The notes under the pieces: model-generated
Seen by the model: the letters and a program-made list of their open reading frames with translations, nothing else
Told to the model about the DNA's origin: nothing
Databases searched by the model: none
Assembly (NCBI GenBank): GCA_021163105.1
Contig: JAGGXJ010000148.1
Location: forward strand, 1-43,083
Direction of reading: 5' to 3'
Origin: Syntrophobacterales bacterium
GTDB taxonomy: Bacteria > Desulfobacterota > Syntrophia > Syntrophales > UBA2210
Length of the DNA: 43,083 bases
Shown: piece by piece, positions 16,212-24,873 of the stretch
Position numbering within the stretch: the stretch's first letter is position 1
How the letters are laid out: the number at the start of each line of letters is the position of its first letter
Program-made: the position numbers and the translations under genes

Positions 16212-17351
16212 TCATATCATTTCACACGCCAAACTGGCCGCTCTTGCGGACGCGCCCGGACCGCCCAGCATCTCGCTCACACCGGACAGATTTCTTTTCA
16301 TTTCATCCATTCTGGGCGCACTGGTAAGGATATCGTACGCTTCATCCGCCATCTTTTCGGGATTAGCGTTTCCCTGTATAAGCTCCGGGACTACTGTTTT
16401 TCCTGCTATTATGTTGACAAGTCCTATGTTATCAACATTAACAACTATCCGGCCTATGAGGTATGTCAGCGGTGAAAGTCTGTAGACGATAATCATCGGT
16501 ACTCCGAGAAGCGCTGTCTCCAGCGTGGCCGTTCCTGAAGCTACGACGGCAATATCGGACAGGCCAATGACATCATACACATCCCCCTCTATAATTCTGA
16601 AATCAACCTTATATGGGTCAGCCAGTTCGTGCACAAAATCGAACGAAAGCGTGTCCGCAAGTGGCAGGACAAACTGAATGGCCGGGATCCTGTCCTTCAG
16701 GATTTTTGCCATTCCAAGCATTTCAGGAAGGAGCCTTGCAACTTCGCCCTTTCTGCTCCCCGGCAGGAGGGCAATAGTTGTCAGCCCCTCTTTCAAGCCG
16801 AACTTTTTGAGCGCCTCTCCGCGCGTGTACTGTCTCTTTACCGTATCCAAGAGCGGATTACCAACAAAACGGGCATCCAGATTTACCTTCTCATAGACCT
16901 GCTCTTCAAATGGAAGTATAAGCGCCATACGATCTACATACTTCTCCAGAGCATATATCCTTTTTTTTCTCCATGCCCATACCTTGGGACTTATGTAGTA
17001 AAAGACCTTAATCCCGTCTTCCCTGGCAAACTTAGCCAGAGGCAGGTTAAAGTCCGGGTAGTCTATAAGGATCAGAAGGGCCGGCCTCGATTGCCGCAGA
17101 GATTTTTTAAGCTCGCGTTTTACCTTCAGTATAAAACCCAGTCTTGGTAATACCTCGGTAATCCCCATAACGGCCATTTCAGATGAATGGGCAATCAGAG
17201 AAACACCGGATTCTTTCATCTTTTCGCCTCCAACCCCGTAGAAACGCAGGCCTGGATTGGTGTCATGCATCGCCCTGACAAGATTTGCCCCATGCAAGTC
17301 GCCCGATGCCTCACCGGCAATAATCATTATATCAAGGTTTTGTGGCTGCAT
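16212..17351 (-). CDS. lpxB: Lipid-A-disaccharide synthase LpxB
   Basis: The 379-residue product opens with IMIIAGEASGDLHGANLVRA (residues 8-27), the diagnostic LpxB N-terminal motif, and continues with FYGVGGEKM, IDYPDFNLPLA, YYISPKVWAWR and LLPGSRKGEV. The C-terminal VVASGTATLETALLGVPMI segment is the UDP-binding part. It condenses UDP-2,3-diacylglucosamine with lipid X, a peripheral inner-membrane reaction (GT19). The UDP-2,3-diacylglucosamine hydrolase that makes lipid X is not encoded nearby. Upstream is a 298-base gap with a palindromic repeat, so lpxB to waaC may form a separate transcript from lpxA. Confidence 0.95.
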   Translation of the reverse strand: MQPQNLDIMIIAGEASGDLHGANLVRAMHDTNPGLRFYGVGGEKMKESGVSLIAHSSEMAVMGITEVLPRLGFILKVKRELKKSLRQSRPALLILIDYPDFNLPLAKFAREDGIKVFYYISPKVWAWRKKRIYALEKYVDRMALILPFEEQVYEKVNLDARFVGNPLLDTVKRQYTRGEALKKFGLKEGLTTIALLPGSRKGEVARLLPEMLGMAKILKDRIPAIQFVLPLADTLSFDFVHELADPYKVDFRIIEGDVYDVIGLSDIAVVASGTATLETALLGVPMIIVYRLSPLTYLIGRIVVNVDNIGLVNIIAGKTVVPELIQGNANPEKMADEAYDILTSAPRMDEMKRNLSGVSEMLGGPGASARAASLACEMI

Positions 17352-17438
17352 AATTCAACAGAATTATTCATAGCGTGAGATAAGAGATGAAAGACAGAAG
17401 ACAGCAAAGGGTAAAGTCTCCGCCATATAATCACTAAT

Positions 17439-17576
17439 AGTAATCGTTTACGGTTGTCGGTTCACAGTTCACAGTTTTTTCAATGAACTATGCAACGATC
17501 GAAACATTTTGGATATTGCTTTCAACCCTCTGTTTTTTAACCGAGAACCGATAACTGGAAACCGTGAACGGTTACT
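17439..17576. repeat. Palindromic intergenic repeat, long copy
   Basis: The 298-base gap between lpxA and lpxB contains a 138-base imperfect palindrome. The left end reads AGTAATCGTTTACGGTT and the right end is the complement of AGTAACCGTTCACGGTT. The middle contains GAAACATTTTGGATATTG (17501-17518) followed by TTTCAA and CTCTGTTTTTT, which recurs at 29076-29112. The rest of the gap (17352-17438, 17577-17649) shows no gene. Confidence 0.75.
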
Positions 17577-17649
17577 AATTCTCGGGGGTTAGGGATCAGG
17601 ATTCAGTGTTGGATTCCGCAAAAACTTTTGAGTCCCGGCATCTTATTCT

Positions 17650-18423
17650 TTACCGGCAGACCCCTCTTTCAGATTTTTCGATGAATTCTATAAAATGATC
17701 CACCTCGGGTGAGTTCTTGATTTCCGCTCTTATCTTCTCCGCAGCTTCAGAAAGCAGAAGGGATGATCTGAAGACTATCCTGTAAGCCTTCTTCAAATTT
17801 CCCACAGTTTCCTCCGAAAACCCACGTCTCTTCAGACCGATAAGATTAAGACCGTACGGTCTTGCGTGATTACCCGCGACTGTAACATATGGGGGGACAT
17901 CCTTATTGACCGCGGATGTGCCGCTGATCATTGCGTGGCATCCTATGCGTGTAAACTGATGAGCGCCCGATAGTCCGCCTATTATAGCGTAATCTTCAAC
18001 ATGTATGTGCCCGGCCAGATTGGCGGCGTTTGCCATAACGATATTGTTACCAAGCTTGCAGTTATGGGCCACATGACAATATGCCATCAGGAGATTATTG
18101 TTCCCGATAAATGTCATGCCTATATCGGAAGATGTCGCCCTGTGTATTGTGACAAATTCTCTTATCGTATTATTGTCACCAATAATAACGGGGCACTTCT
18201 CTCCTTCGAATTTCAGATCCTGGGGAGGCGCGCCGATGGATGCAAACTGGAATATGTGGCAGTTGCTGCCTATTTTTGTGGGACCTTCTATGACTGCGTG
18301 CGGACCCACGACAGAATCTTTTCCTATCTGTACATCCGGGCCGATAACACTGTAGGGTCCTACCTCAACATTTTCTCCAACAGTCGCTTCGGGCGATATG
18401 ATAGCCGTTGGGTGAATACTCAT
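17650..18423 (-). CDS. lpxA: Acyl-ACP--UDP-N-acetylglucosamine O-acyltransferase LpxA
   Basis: The 257-residue product is a left-handed beta-helix of hexapeptide repeats ([20 protein letters not shown]...) with a helical C-terminal part. [12 protein letters not shown] at 115-126 contains the catalytic His (His120, equivalent to His125 of E. coli), and [20 protein letters not shown] is the diagnostic LpxA segment after the last coil. It performs the first step of lipid A synthesis, 3-O acylation of UDP-GlcNAc. It follows lpxD by 14 bases with no fabZ between them, unlike the common lpxD-fabZ-lpxA order. Length is close to the usual 262 residues. Confidence 0.95.
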   Translation of the reverse strand: MSIHPTAIISPEATVGENVEVGPYSVIGPDVQIGKDSVVGPHAVIEGPTKIGSNCHIFQFASIGAPPQDLKFEGEKCPVIIGDNNTIREFVTIHRATSSDIGMTFIGNNNLLMAYCHVAHNCKLGNNIVMANAANLAGHIHVEDYAIIGGLSGAHQFTRIGCHAMISGTSAVNKDVPPYVTVAGNHARPYGLNLIGLKRRGFSEETVGNLKKAYRIVFRSSLLLSEAAEKIRAEIKNSPEVDHFIEFIEKSERGVCR

Positions 18424-18437
18424 CTCTTCTCTACCCC

Positions 18438-19475
18438 TTATTTTTCTGCTTTTTCTTCCAATTTATCTATTCTTTTTAACAGGGATTTTAGAGTCTTTCT
18501 CATCTCCGGCAGTTTCGGCAAACATGCCTGCATCCGGAGCCAGCTGCGATGCGGCATGTGAGGTGTGCCGGACACTATCTGATTTGAAGAGACATTTTCA
18601 TGGACACCCGACTGGGCTCCGACCATGACATTATCTCCTATGGTTATGTGCCCGACAAGTCCAACCTGCCCCCCGAGTATTACACTCTTTCCCAATTTTG
18701 TGCTTCCGGAAATGCCGACCTGGGCAACAACAATAGAGTTTTCACCAATGACCACATTGTGAGCGATCTGGACCAGGTTATCAATCTTGGCCCCTCTTTT
18801 TATCCATGTTTTTCCCAGCGTTCCTCGATCTATGGTGGTATTTGCTCCGACCTCAACATCATCATCTATCTGAACTATTCCCACCTGAAGCACCTTGCGG
18901 TTGTCGGCCCCCGGATTCGCGAAGCCGAATCCATCCGCTCCTATAATGACTCCAGCGTGAAGGATCACCCTTTCCCCGATCCTGCATTTCTTATATACTA
19001 CAACGCTTGGGTATAATATGGAGTCTTCCCCAACGATTACGTCATTGCCCACAAAAACACCGGGGTAAAGCACAGCCCCACTTCCTATCCTGGCCCTCTT
19101 GCCGATGTACACCCCTGGATAGATGGCGACATTTTCCCCGATCTCAGCACCCGTTTCAATAAAGGCATCACCACTTATTCCTCCAGCAACAGGTTCGTCC
19201 GGGTAGAGAAGCGTGAGCGCCATGGCCATGGCGGTGTAAGGATCTTCCGTGACAATCAGATTTTTATCAGGGCTTACAATCCCGGGTGAAACAAGAATTG
19301 CCGACGCACGGGTTTCATCGAGCCTGTCCCTGTATCTTGGATTTGAGATGAAGGTAAGATCTCCCTCGCCCGCCTCATCTATACCACGCACACTGGAGAC
19401 AACTATATCGGCATTTCCCACCACCGTGCCGCCCACATATTCCGCAATCTCTTTTAGCTGTTTTCCGACCGTCAT
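18438..19475 (-). CDS. lpxD: UDP-3-O-acylglucosamine N-acyltransferase LpxD
   Basis: The 345-residue product has an N-terminal uridine-binding domain (about 1-100), with [12 protein letters not shown] and a VSPGI segment, followed by a long hexapeptide beta-helix and a C-terminal helix ([14 protein letters not shown]). [10 protein letters not shown] and [17 protein letters not shown], with the catalytic His, are the LpxD signatures. It adds the N-linked acyl chain to UDP-3-O-acyl-glucosamine, the third lipid A step. It is placed between skp and lpxA, 14 bases from each. Length is as expected (about 340 residues). Confidence 0.95.
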   Translation of the reverse strand: MTVGKQLKEIAEYVGGTVVGNADIVVSSVRGIDEAGEGDLTFISNPRYRDRLDETRASAILVSPGIVSPDKNLIVTEDPYTAMAMALTLLYPDEPVAGGISGDAFIETGAEIGENVAIYPGVYIGKRARIGSGAVLYPGVFVGNDVIVGEDSILYPSVVVYKKCRIGERVILHAGVIIGADGFGFANPGADNRKVLQVGIVQIDDDVEVGANTTIDRGTLGKTWIKRGAKIDNLVQIAHNVVIGENSIVVAQVGISGSTKLGKSVILGGQVGLVGHITIGDNVMVGAQSGVHENVSSNQIVSGTPHMPHRSWLRMQACLPKLPEMRKTLKSLLKRIDKLEEKAEK

Positions 19476-19489
19476 TTGAATCCTGATAT

Positions 19490-20014
19490 CTACTTCTTGG
19501 AATTATATTCCCTGTTATATTCCTCTATTACTTTTTTCGTTATATCATTCGCCGGAGAATGAAAGATAAGACCCGCGGTGCTCACGTCCATTATGCACGC
19601 ATACCCCCCCTTTTTACCGATGCTGTTCGCGATCTTGAACACCTCGGGAATCAGTTTCTGGGAAAGTTTCTGCTCTCTTGATCTCATCTCTTCATTGGCA
19701 TCTTCGATGGATCTCTTATAATCCCTGTATGCTTTCTGGTAGACAAGCTCTTTTTCCTTGTAAGCGCTTTCTGCCATGACAGCGCGTTGTTTTTCCAGAT
19801 CAGACTTCATCTTTTTAAGAGCAGCTTCCTTTCCCTGTATATCTGCTTTTTTCTTTTCGACAAACTTCTTTAGATCCACGGTCGCAGCCTTTCCTGCATC
19901 CGAGTTAACAATGATATTTTTCATATTGATAAATCCTATCTTTCCCGCCCCGGCAGAGCAAACACCTACCAATATAAAAGAAACAACAACTAAAAGACTT
20001 ATAACCTTTTTCAT
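19490..20014 (-). CDS. skp: Periplasmic chaperone Skp/OmpH family
   Basis: The 174-residue product begins with a signal peptide ([23 protein letters not shown]) and then [20 protein letters not shown], the OmpH N-terminal strand. A long charged coiled-coil follows (about residues 50-120, rich in K/E/Q), which forms the tentacles that hold unfolded outer-membrane proteins. The C-terminal strand [20 protein letters not shown] is typical. A possible lipobox (LVGVC) is present, so a lipoprotein form cannot be excluded. The ATG at 20012-20014 is preceded by AGGGGG. It lies between bamA and lpxD as in many Proteobacteria. Confidence 0.92.
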   Translation of the reverse strand: MKKVISLLVVVSFILVGVCSAGAGKIGFINMKNIIVNSDAGKAATVDLKKFVEKKKADIQGKEAALKKMKSDLEKQRAVMAESAYKEKELVYQKAYRDYKRSIEDANEEMRSREQKLSQKLIPEVFKIANSIGKKGGYACIMDVSTAGLIFHSPANDITKKVIEEYNREYNSKK

Positions 20015-20103
20015 GAACAAAAACCCCCTATTGTAATTTGTTGAGTCTGTTGATTAATAATTGCCTTGTAATTTTACGGATCCATCAATTTTGACGACGG
20101 AGT

Positions 20104-22761
20104 CTACATAAACATACCTATCGTAAACTCCCACCTGCTCTGAGGTTCAAGATCTTTTCTGTCGAGAACATATCCCCATTCCAGTCTCAATGGGCCTATC
20201 GGAGAATACCAGCGCACCCCGGCTCCCGCTGTTCTTCGCATGTCATCCAGATAATAACCACTGTTCCACGCATTGCCTGTATCGAAGAATACCACCCCTC
20301 TCAGGCCGGCATCTTTGATAAGGGGAAAGACAACTTCCGCGTTGAAATTCAGCATGGTCGCACCGCCTATGGTATCACCTTCCGAATCTACCGGCCCAAC
20401 TTCTCTTAACCCCCTGAGAGAATTTATTCCACCCAGGTAGAAACGTTCGAAAACAGGAACCTCTTTTCCCTCAAGCCCCTGCACATAACCAATCTTTCCA
20501 TGAATGCCGAATACAGTATCCAGCGGCATGGAAAAAAACCATCTTGAATCGGCGATATATTTCGCGAAACTGACGTCTCCCTGAAAGATCGTTCCCACCA
20601 CTTCCGTGGAAATGCTGTTTTTAGAACCTTTTGTGGCAAACATTATATCATCCGTTGTATTTCGTGAGAGCGTTAGCGTAACGCCGCTTGAGGTGGTTTC
20701 CCCTTCCTGGTCCTTTATATATTGCGAGGCGGTGTCTTCTATATTTGTGATATCATCTATTGACAAATTGTAACCAATATAGCCCATTACATATTCAAAG
20801 AGAGGATAACCTAGCGTCGCGCCGAAACCCTGTGTGTGCAAATCGTATGAGTCATAATCCCGTTCCGTGTCCCATATCTCAAATTTACTCCACAGTGGCA
20901 TATCAAACAGCCAGGGCTCCACGAAAGACAGCTCATAGCTCGTTTTCGTTGATCCAAAGTAACCATTTAGGCTCAATGTCTGTCCTCTTCCGAAGAGATT
21001 TTGCTCGGATACCTGGGCCATGAAAACCATTTTATCTACCGCGCTGTATCCGGCGCCCACACTGAACATGCCGGTGGATTTTTCTCTGACGTGGACGTCG
21101 ATATCCATAAGACTTTCATTGGCTCCCTTTTCCGTCTTGAAATTTACCTCTTCAAAATATCTGAGCCTGTTCAGCTTCATATAACTTGTCTTGAGTTTGC
21201 TGCTGTCATAGAGATCTTTTTCCACAACAGCAAGTTGCCTGCGTATTACCTTGTCCCTCGTTATGGTGTTACCCGTTATGGATATAGTATTGATATATAC
21301 AAGATCACCCTTATCTATATTGTAGGTTATATTAATCTTTTGTTCATCATCCCTGGGTACGGTTCGCGTAGTAATGTTGGCATAGGCATAGCCCTCTTTA
21401 CTGCAAGCCCGCGTCAACATATCAACATCCTTTATTATGGCTTCTCTGTCAAAATAATCTTTTTCGGTAATCTGAAGCTGCGGTATCAGTTCAGACCGGG
21501 GGACGGTAAGAGTATCGCCAGTAATTATCACATTGCCAACCCTGAATTGTTTTCCCTCGATTATGGGTATCTTAACGTATATCCACTCTTCATCCTGGGT
21601 GATCTCCGGTTCACCGATTTTGGCATTGATGTACCCGTTGTTCAGGTAAAAAACCGTCAGCCTGTTGGCGTCCTGTTTTAACTTAGCTTCATCGAACACA
21701 CCGGAATCAGTAATAAAGTGCAACATACTCCACTCCGAGGTTTCCATCATGTCACTCAGTTCTTCGTCCGTATACGCCTTGTTTCCCTCAAAGGTAATCT
21801 CTTTTATATAGAGTTCTTTGTTTTCAATTATGTTAAATACTATCCTGACACCCTTTTTGTTTTCATCTGTGTTGTATTTAACCTCAGCATTGAGATACCC
21901 TTTATTCTTGTAAAGGGCTTTTATACTCTCCATGTCCGACTTCAATCTGCTCAAATTGAGCAGTTGTTTTCTTTTAACAGAGATTACCCCTTCTATATCC
22001 TCTGTCTCTATATCGTCATTTCCCTCAATATCTACGCTTGTTATCAAAGGCATCTCTTCCAGTGTGAAGTTTATAACCTTTCCCTCACGCGTAGTTGTAA
22101 CCCTGGCCGCGACGTTCTTGAAGTAACCCAGCTTGTATATGGCCTTTATATCGGATGAAAGTCCCTGCCTTGAGAGAAGTTTGCCTTTTGTGCTTTGCAG
22201 GACATTATAGATGGCATCATCTTCGATCCGGAAATTTCCCGTGAACTTTATCTCCACAATCCTTTGACGGCTAAGTATCTTCAGAAGAATATCATTATTC
22301 AACCGCGAGGCCAGGTCATCCATGTTATTGCCCTGTGCAAAGATATTCCAGCGATGCCCGCTTTCGATGTTTACCACTCCAACGTCAGCGCTCAACATGT
22401 CGCCCAGTTTTGTGAGACTCCCCACAATCGCAAAGTCGGCGCCCGTATTTTCTCCAACAGCAACAGCCAGCCGGTCATCCATCTTCTTTCCCTCAATCAG
22501 CCCCTCAAAAGTCTCCTTTCTGATGATCTCTATATGTCCGGATTTTATCAGTTCGGCCATCAGTCTGTCGGCTATCTGATTCTGCAGCAAAAGAACATTT
22601 TCGCTGCTGTGTATCTCAAACGGGAGAAAGACGACTTTCTCGGCGCTTTCCTTTTCAATGGAGGAGTGCGTAGCGGAAAAAACACTTACGGGGAGAAATA
22701 TAAGTAATATTGCCATGACAAAGATGCATTTCCTGCGTCTAAATATCATAAGTCTTTCCAT
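20104..22761 (-). CDS. bamA: Outer membrane protein assembly factor BamA with extra N-terminal domain
   Basis: The 885-residue product has a signal peptide (about 1-29), an extra domain (about 42-165), five POTRA repeats (about 165-545) and a 16-strand barrel. POTRA hallmarks recur, e.g. VDIEGNDDIETEDI, ITFEGNKAYTDEEL and ISITGNTITRDKVI. The barrel has ERFYLGGINSLRGLREVGP, the loop-6 (V/L)RGF-like motif, and FFDTGNAW. It folds proteins into the outer membrane. The extra domain (VVFLPFEI...IADRLMAELIKSG...GADFAIVGSL) looks like the TolB-N/FlgO/CsgG-type fold. The last residue is Met after Phe (GMFM) rather than a terminal aromatic. The first ATG overlaps lolD by 23 bases; an ATG at 22747-22749, preceded by GGAAAG, may be the true start. 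Confidence 0.94.
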   Translation of the reverse strand: MERLMIFRRRKCIFVMAILLIFLPVSVFSATHSSIEKESAEKVVFLPFEIHSSENVLLLQNQIADRLMAELIKSGHIEIIRKETFEGLIEGKKMDDRLAVAVGENTGADFAIVGSLTKLGDMLSADVGVVNIESGHRWNIFAQGNNMDDLASRLNNDILLKILSRQRIVEIKFTGNFRIEDDAIYNVLQSTKGKLLSRQGLSSDIKAIYKLGYFKNVAARVTTTREGKVINFTLEEMPLITSVDIEGNDDIETEDIEGVISVKRKQLLNLSRLKSDMESIKALYKNKGYLNAEVKYNTDENKKGVRIVFNIIENKELYIKEITFEGNKAYTDEELSDMMETSEWSMLHFITDSGVFDEAKLKQDANRLTVFYLNNGYINAKIGEPEITQDEEWIYVKIPIIEGKQFRVGNVIITGDTLTVPRSELIPQLQITEKDYFDREAIIKDVDMLTRACSKEGYAYANITTRTVPRDDEQKINITYNIDKGDLVYINTISITGNTITRDKVIRRQLAVVEKDLYDSSKLKTSYMKLNRLRYFEEVNFKTEKGANESLMDIDVHVREKSTGMFSVGAGYSAVDKMVFMAQVSEQNLFGRGQTLSLNGYFGSTKTSYELSFVEPWLFDMPLWSKFEIWDTERDYDSYDLHTQGFGATLGYPLFEYVMGYIGYNLSIDDITNIEDTASQYIKDQEGETTSSGVTLTLSRNTTDDIMFATKGSKNSISTEVVGTIFQGDVSFAKYIADSRWFFSMPLDTVFGIHGKIGYVQGLEGKEVPVFERFYLGGINSLRGLREVGPVDSEGDTIGGATMLNFNAEVVFPLIKDAGLRGVVFFDTGNAWNSGYYLDDMRRTAGAGVRWYSPIGPLRLEWGYVLDRKDLEPQSRWEFTIGMFM

Positions 22762-23407
22762 CCTTCAGGTTGATAATGCGAGACATGTTATCTGCAAGTA
22801 ATCTGTTGTGAGTAACTACAATGAGAGTGGTATTCTCTGTTCTGCCAAGGTCTAAAAGCAAGTCTTGTACCCTCTCTCCAGTTTTCATATCAAGATTTCC
22901 CGTAGGCTCATCAGCCAGGATTACATCCGGATTCATCATTAACGCCCTTGCTATGGCAACCCGTTGCTGCTCGCCTCCGGAAAGTTCGCCCGGTTTGTGG
23001 GCCAACCTATCACCAAGCCCCACCTTCGTCAAGATAATCTCCCCTTCCTTAAAGGCATATTCTTTCTGCGCCCCGTTTATCAGGGCGGGCATGGCGGTGT
23101 TCTCCAGGGCGGTGAATTCGGGAAGCAGATGGTAAGACTGGAAGACAAAGCCTATCTTTTTATTTCTAAATTCAGCACGTCCGGGTTCATCCAATTCGAA
23201 GATATCAGCGCCGTCAAAGAGCACGCGACCGGAAGTCGGATGATCAAGCGCCCCGAGTATCTGAAGGAACGTAGTCTTACCGGTACCGGAAGCACCCAGA
23301 ATTGCCAGAGACTCCCCCCTGGCAATACTGCAATCGATTCCCTTTAACACCTCAATCCGGGTTCCATTCTTCATGAAGGTTTTGGTCAGTTGCTGGATTT
23401 CTATCAT
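22739..23407 (-). CDS. lolD: Lipoprotein-releasing ABC transporter ATPase LolD
   Basis: The 222-residue ATPase has Walker A GASGTGKTT (about 38-46), FVFQSYHLLPEFTALEN (Q-loop), signature LSGGEQQRVAIARAL, Walker B VILADEPTGNLD and the H-loop VVTHN. These are standard for the MacB/LolD subfamily, and the RGESLAILGASGTGKTTFLQILGALD segment region with FDG is LolD-like. It powers release of lipoproteins from the inner membrane to LolA. It lies 17 bases from the lolC-type permease gene, with which it forms the complex. Its stop lies within the start of bamA, so the two are translationally linked. Confidence 0.93.
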   Translation of the reverse strand: MIEIQQLTKTFMKNGTRIEVLKGIDCSIARGESLAILGASGTGKTTFLQILGALDHPTSGRVLFDGADIFELDEPGRAEFRNKKIGFVFQSYHLLPEFTALENTAMPALINGAQKEYAFKEGEIILTKVGLGDRLAHKPGELSGGEQQRVAIARALMMNPDVILADEPTGNLDMKTGERVQDLLLDLGRTENTTLIVVTHNRLLADNMSRIINLKDGKTYDI

Positions 23408-23424
23408 CTCACGCTACCTGCTTC

Positions 23425-24678
23425 CTATTCATACCTCAACGCTTCCGCAGGATCCAGCCTTGAGGCCCTCCACGATGGATATATCGACGCCAGAAAGCAT
23501 ATGAGCATTGCCGCAATGACTATAACAATGACATCACCATAGTTTATCTTAGAGGGAAGCTCGTTCAGATAATAGACATCCTTAGGAAGTATCTTGAAAC
23601 CGAAGAGATTTTCCATTGCCCGGCTTATCCATTCCAGGTTCAACGCGACAGTAATCCCTGCAATGCAGCCCAGGATGATCCCGATTGCCCCTATAACAAC
23701 CCCCTCTATCATGAATAGTTTCATGATGCCCCTTGCGGTGGCGCCCATTGATTTCAATATGGCTATATCTCTGGACTTTTCCATAACCGTCATAATCAGT
23801 GTGGTTATTATATTGAAGGCGGCGACGATCACAATCAGGCTGAGAATGATAAACATAACTCTTTTTTCAAGCTTGAGTGCCGAAAAAAGGTTCTTGTTCA
23901 TTTCTATCCAGCTTCTTGCCCAGTAGGGATATCCAAGTTTTTCTTGGATAGTCTTTGCAATTTTGCCCGCCCCGTAGATGTCATCCACCTTTATTTCGAG
24001 CCCGGTAACCGTATTCTTCATGCCGAGAAACTTCTTGCAATTCTCAAGCGACATGAAGACCAGTGATGAATCATACTCATATGAACCTGAATCAAAGATA
24101 CCCACTACACTGAACTTCTTAATCTTGGGGACAATTCCCATAGGGGTGGAAATTCCCATGGGAAGCAATATTTCCACCGTGTCGAAAAGCAAAACCCCCA
24201 GATTCTGTGCCAGTTCCTTCCCTATAACAACCCCGGGTAGATCTGTCGTATTGCTCCTGCCGGAGAGATAGTCAATCTTCCCATCCTTCATCTTTCCAAG
24301 ATTTATAACATCGGCGGACGTTTCGACCGACATGCCGCGCAATACCGCGCCCGTTACCCGCCCCCTGTTCTTTATCATAATCTGTCCATATATGAACGGG
24401 GTGGAGGCCACAACGCCGTCAACCGATTCGATTTTCTTCATGATTTCTTCATGGTCTTCCATTCCTCCGGTGTATTCCATAAGAACAATGTGAGAATTTA
24501 TTCCCAGGATTTTGTCGCGAAGCTCAATCTCAAAACCGTTCATGACAGCCAGCACAATAATAAGCGCGGCAACTCCCAGGAAGATACCTGCCACTGATAT
24601 AAACGTGTTGGCTGATATGAAGGTTTGTTTTCTTTTTGCCCGGAGATAACGCAGGCCTATGAAGAGCTCATACGACAT
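23425..24678 (-). CDS. lolC: Lipoprotein-releasing ABC permease LolC/LolE
   Basis: The 417-residue product has an N-terminal membrane helix (FISVAGIFLGVAALIIVLAVMNGFE region), a large periplasmic domain (about 45-270) and three C-terminal helices with the FtsX fold, ending in PSWRASRLDPAEALRYE, the conserved tail. FELFIGLRYL-like start (MSYELFIGLRYLRAKRK) is characteristic of LolC/LolE. Only one permease gene is present, so the complex could be a homodimer (LolF-like) or use a partner elsewhere. It lies between lysS and lolD, a common order in Deltaproteobacteria and others. The upstream 195-base gap to lysS shows no gene. Confidence 0.92.
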   Translation of the reverse strand: MSYELFIGLRYLRAKRKQTFISANTFISVAGIFLGVAALIIVLAVMNGFEIELRDKILGINSHIVLMEYTGGMEDHEEIMKKIESVDGVVASTPFIYGQIMIKNRGRVTGAVLRGMSVETSADVINLGKMKDGKIDYLSGRSNTTDLPGVVIGKELAQNLGVLLFDTVEILLPMGISTPMGIVPKIKKFSVVGIFDSGSYEYDSSLVFMSLENCKKFLGMKNTVTGLEIKVDDIYGAGKIAKTIQEKLGYPYWARSWIEMNKNLFSALKLEKRVMFIILSLIVIVAAFNIITTLIMTVMEKSRDIAILKSMGATARGIMKLFMIEGVVIGAIGIILGCIAGITVALNLEWISRAMENLFGFKILPKDVYYLNELPSKINYGDVIVIVIAAMLICFLASIYPSWRASRLDPAEALRYE

Positions 24679-24873
24679 ATTCTGGAAACCTGTATTATGA
24701 CTGTTGACATAATCGACCTATCCCGACGAGTCGAGAGATCAGCCCGAAAGGGTCAAGGGGACACAATTGTTGCACTTTGGTGGAGAAACAGCAACTGTTA
24801 GGTCAAGCATGGGTTCAGAATGTGCCATATCCTCGTTTTTCCCTGACAGTCTTCAGCCCACAGCCTAATCTCC

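Noticed and set aside
21001-21681. 226-codon plus-strand open frame
   Set aside because: It lies wholly antisense to bamA, has no family resemblance and reflects the codon pattern of the opposite strand.
24679-24873. Possible gene in the lolC-lysS gap
   Set aside because: No frame of protein-like composition was seen; the gap holds only a short CCCGACGAGTCG palindrome-like stretch also found near 29126.
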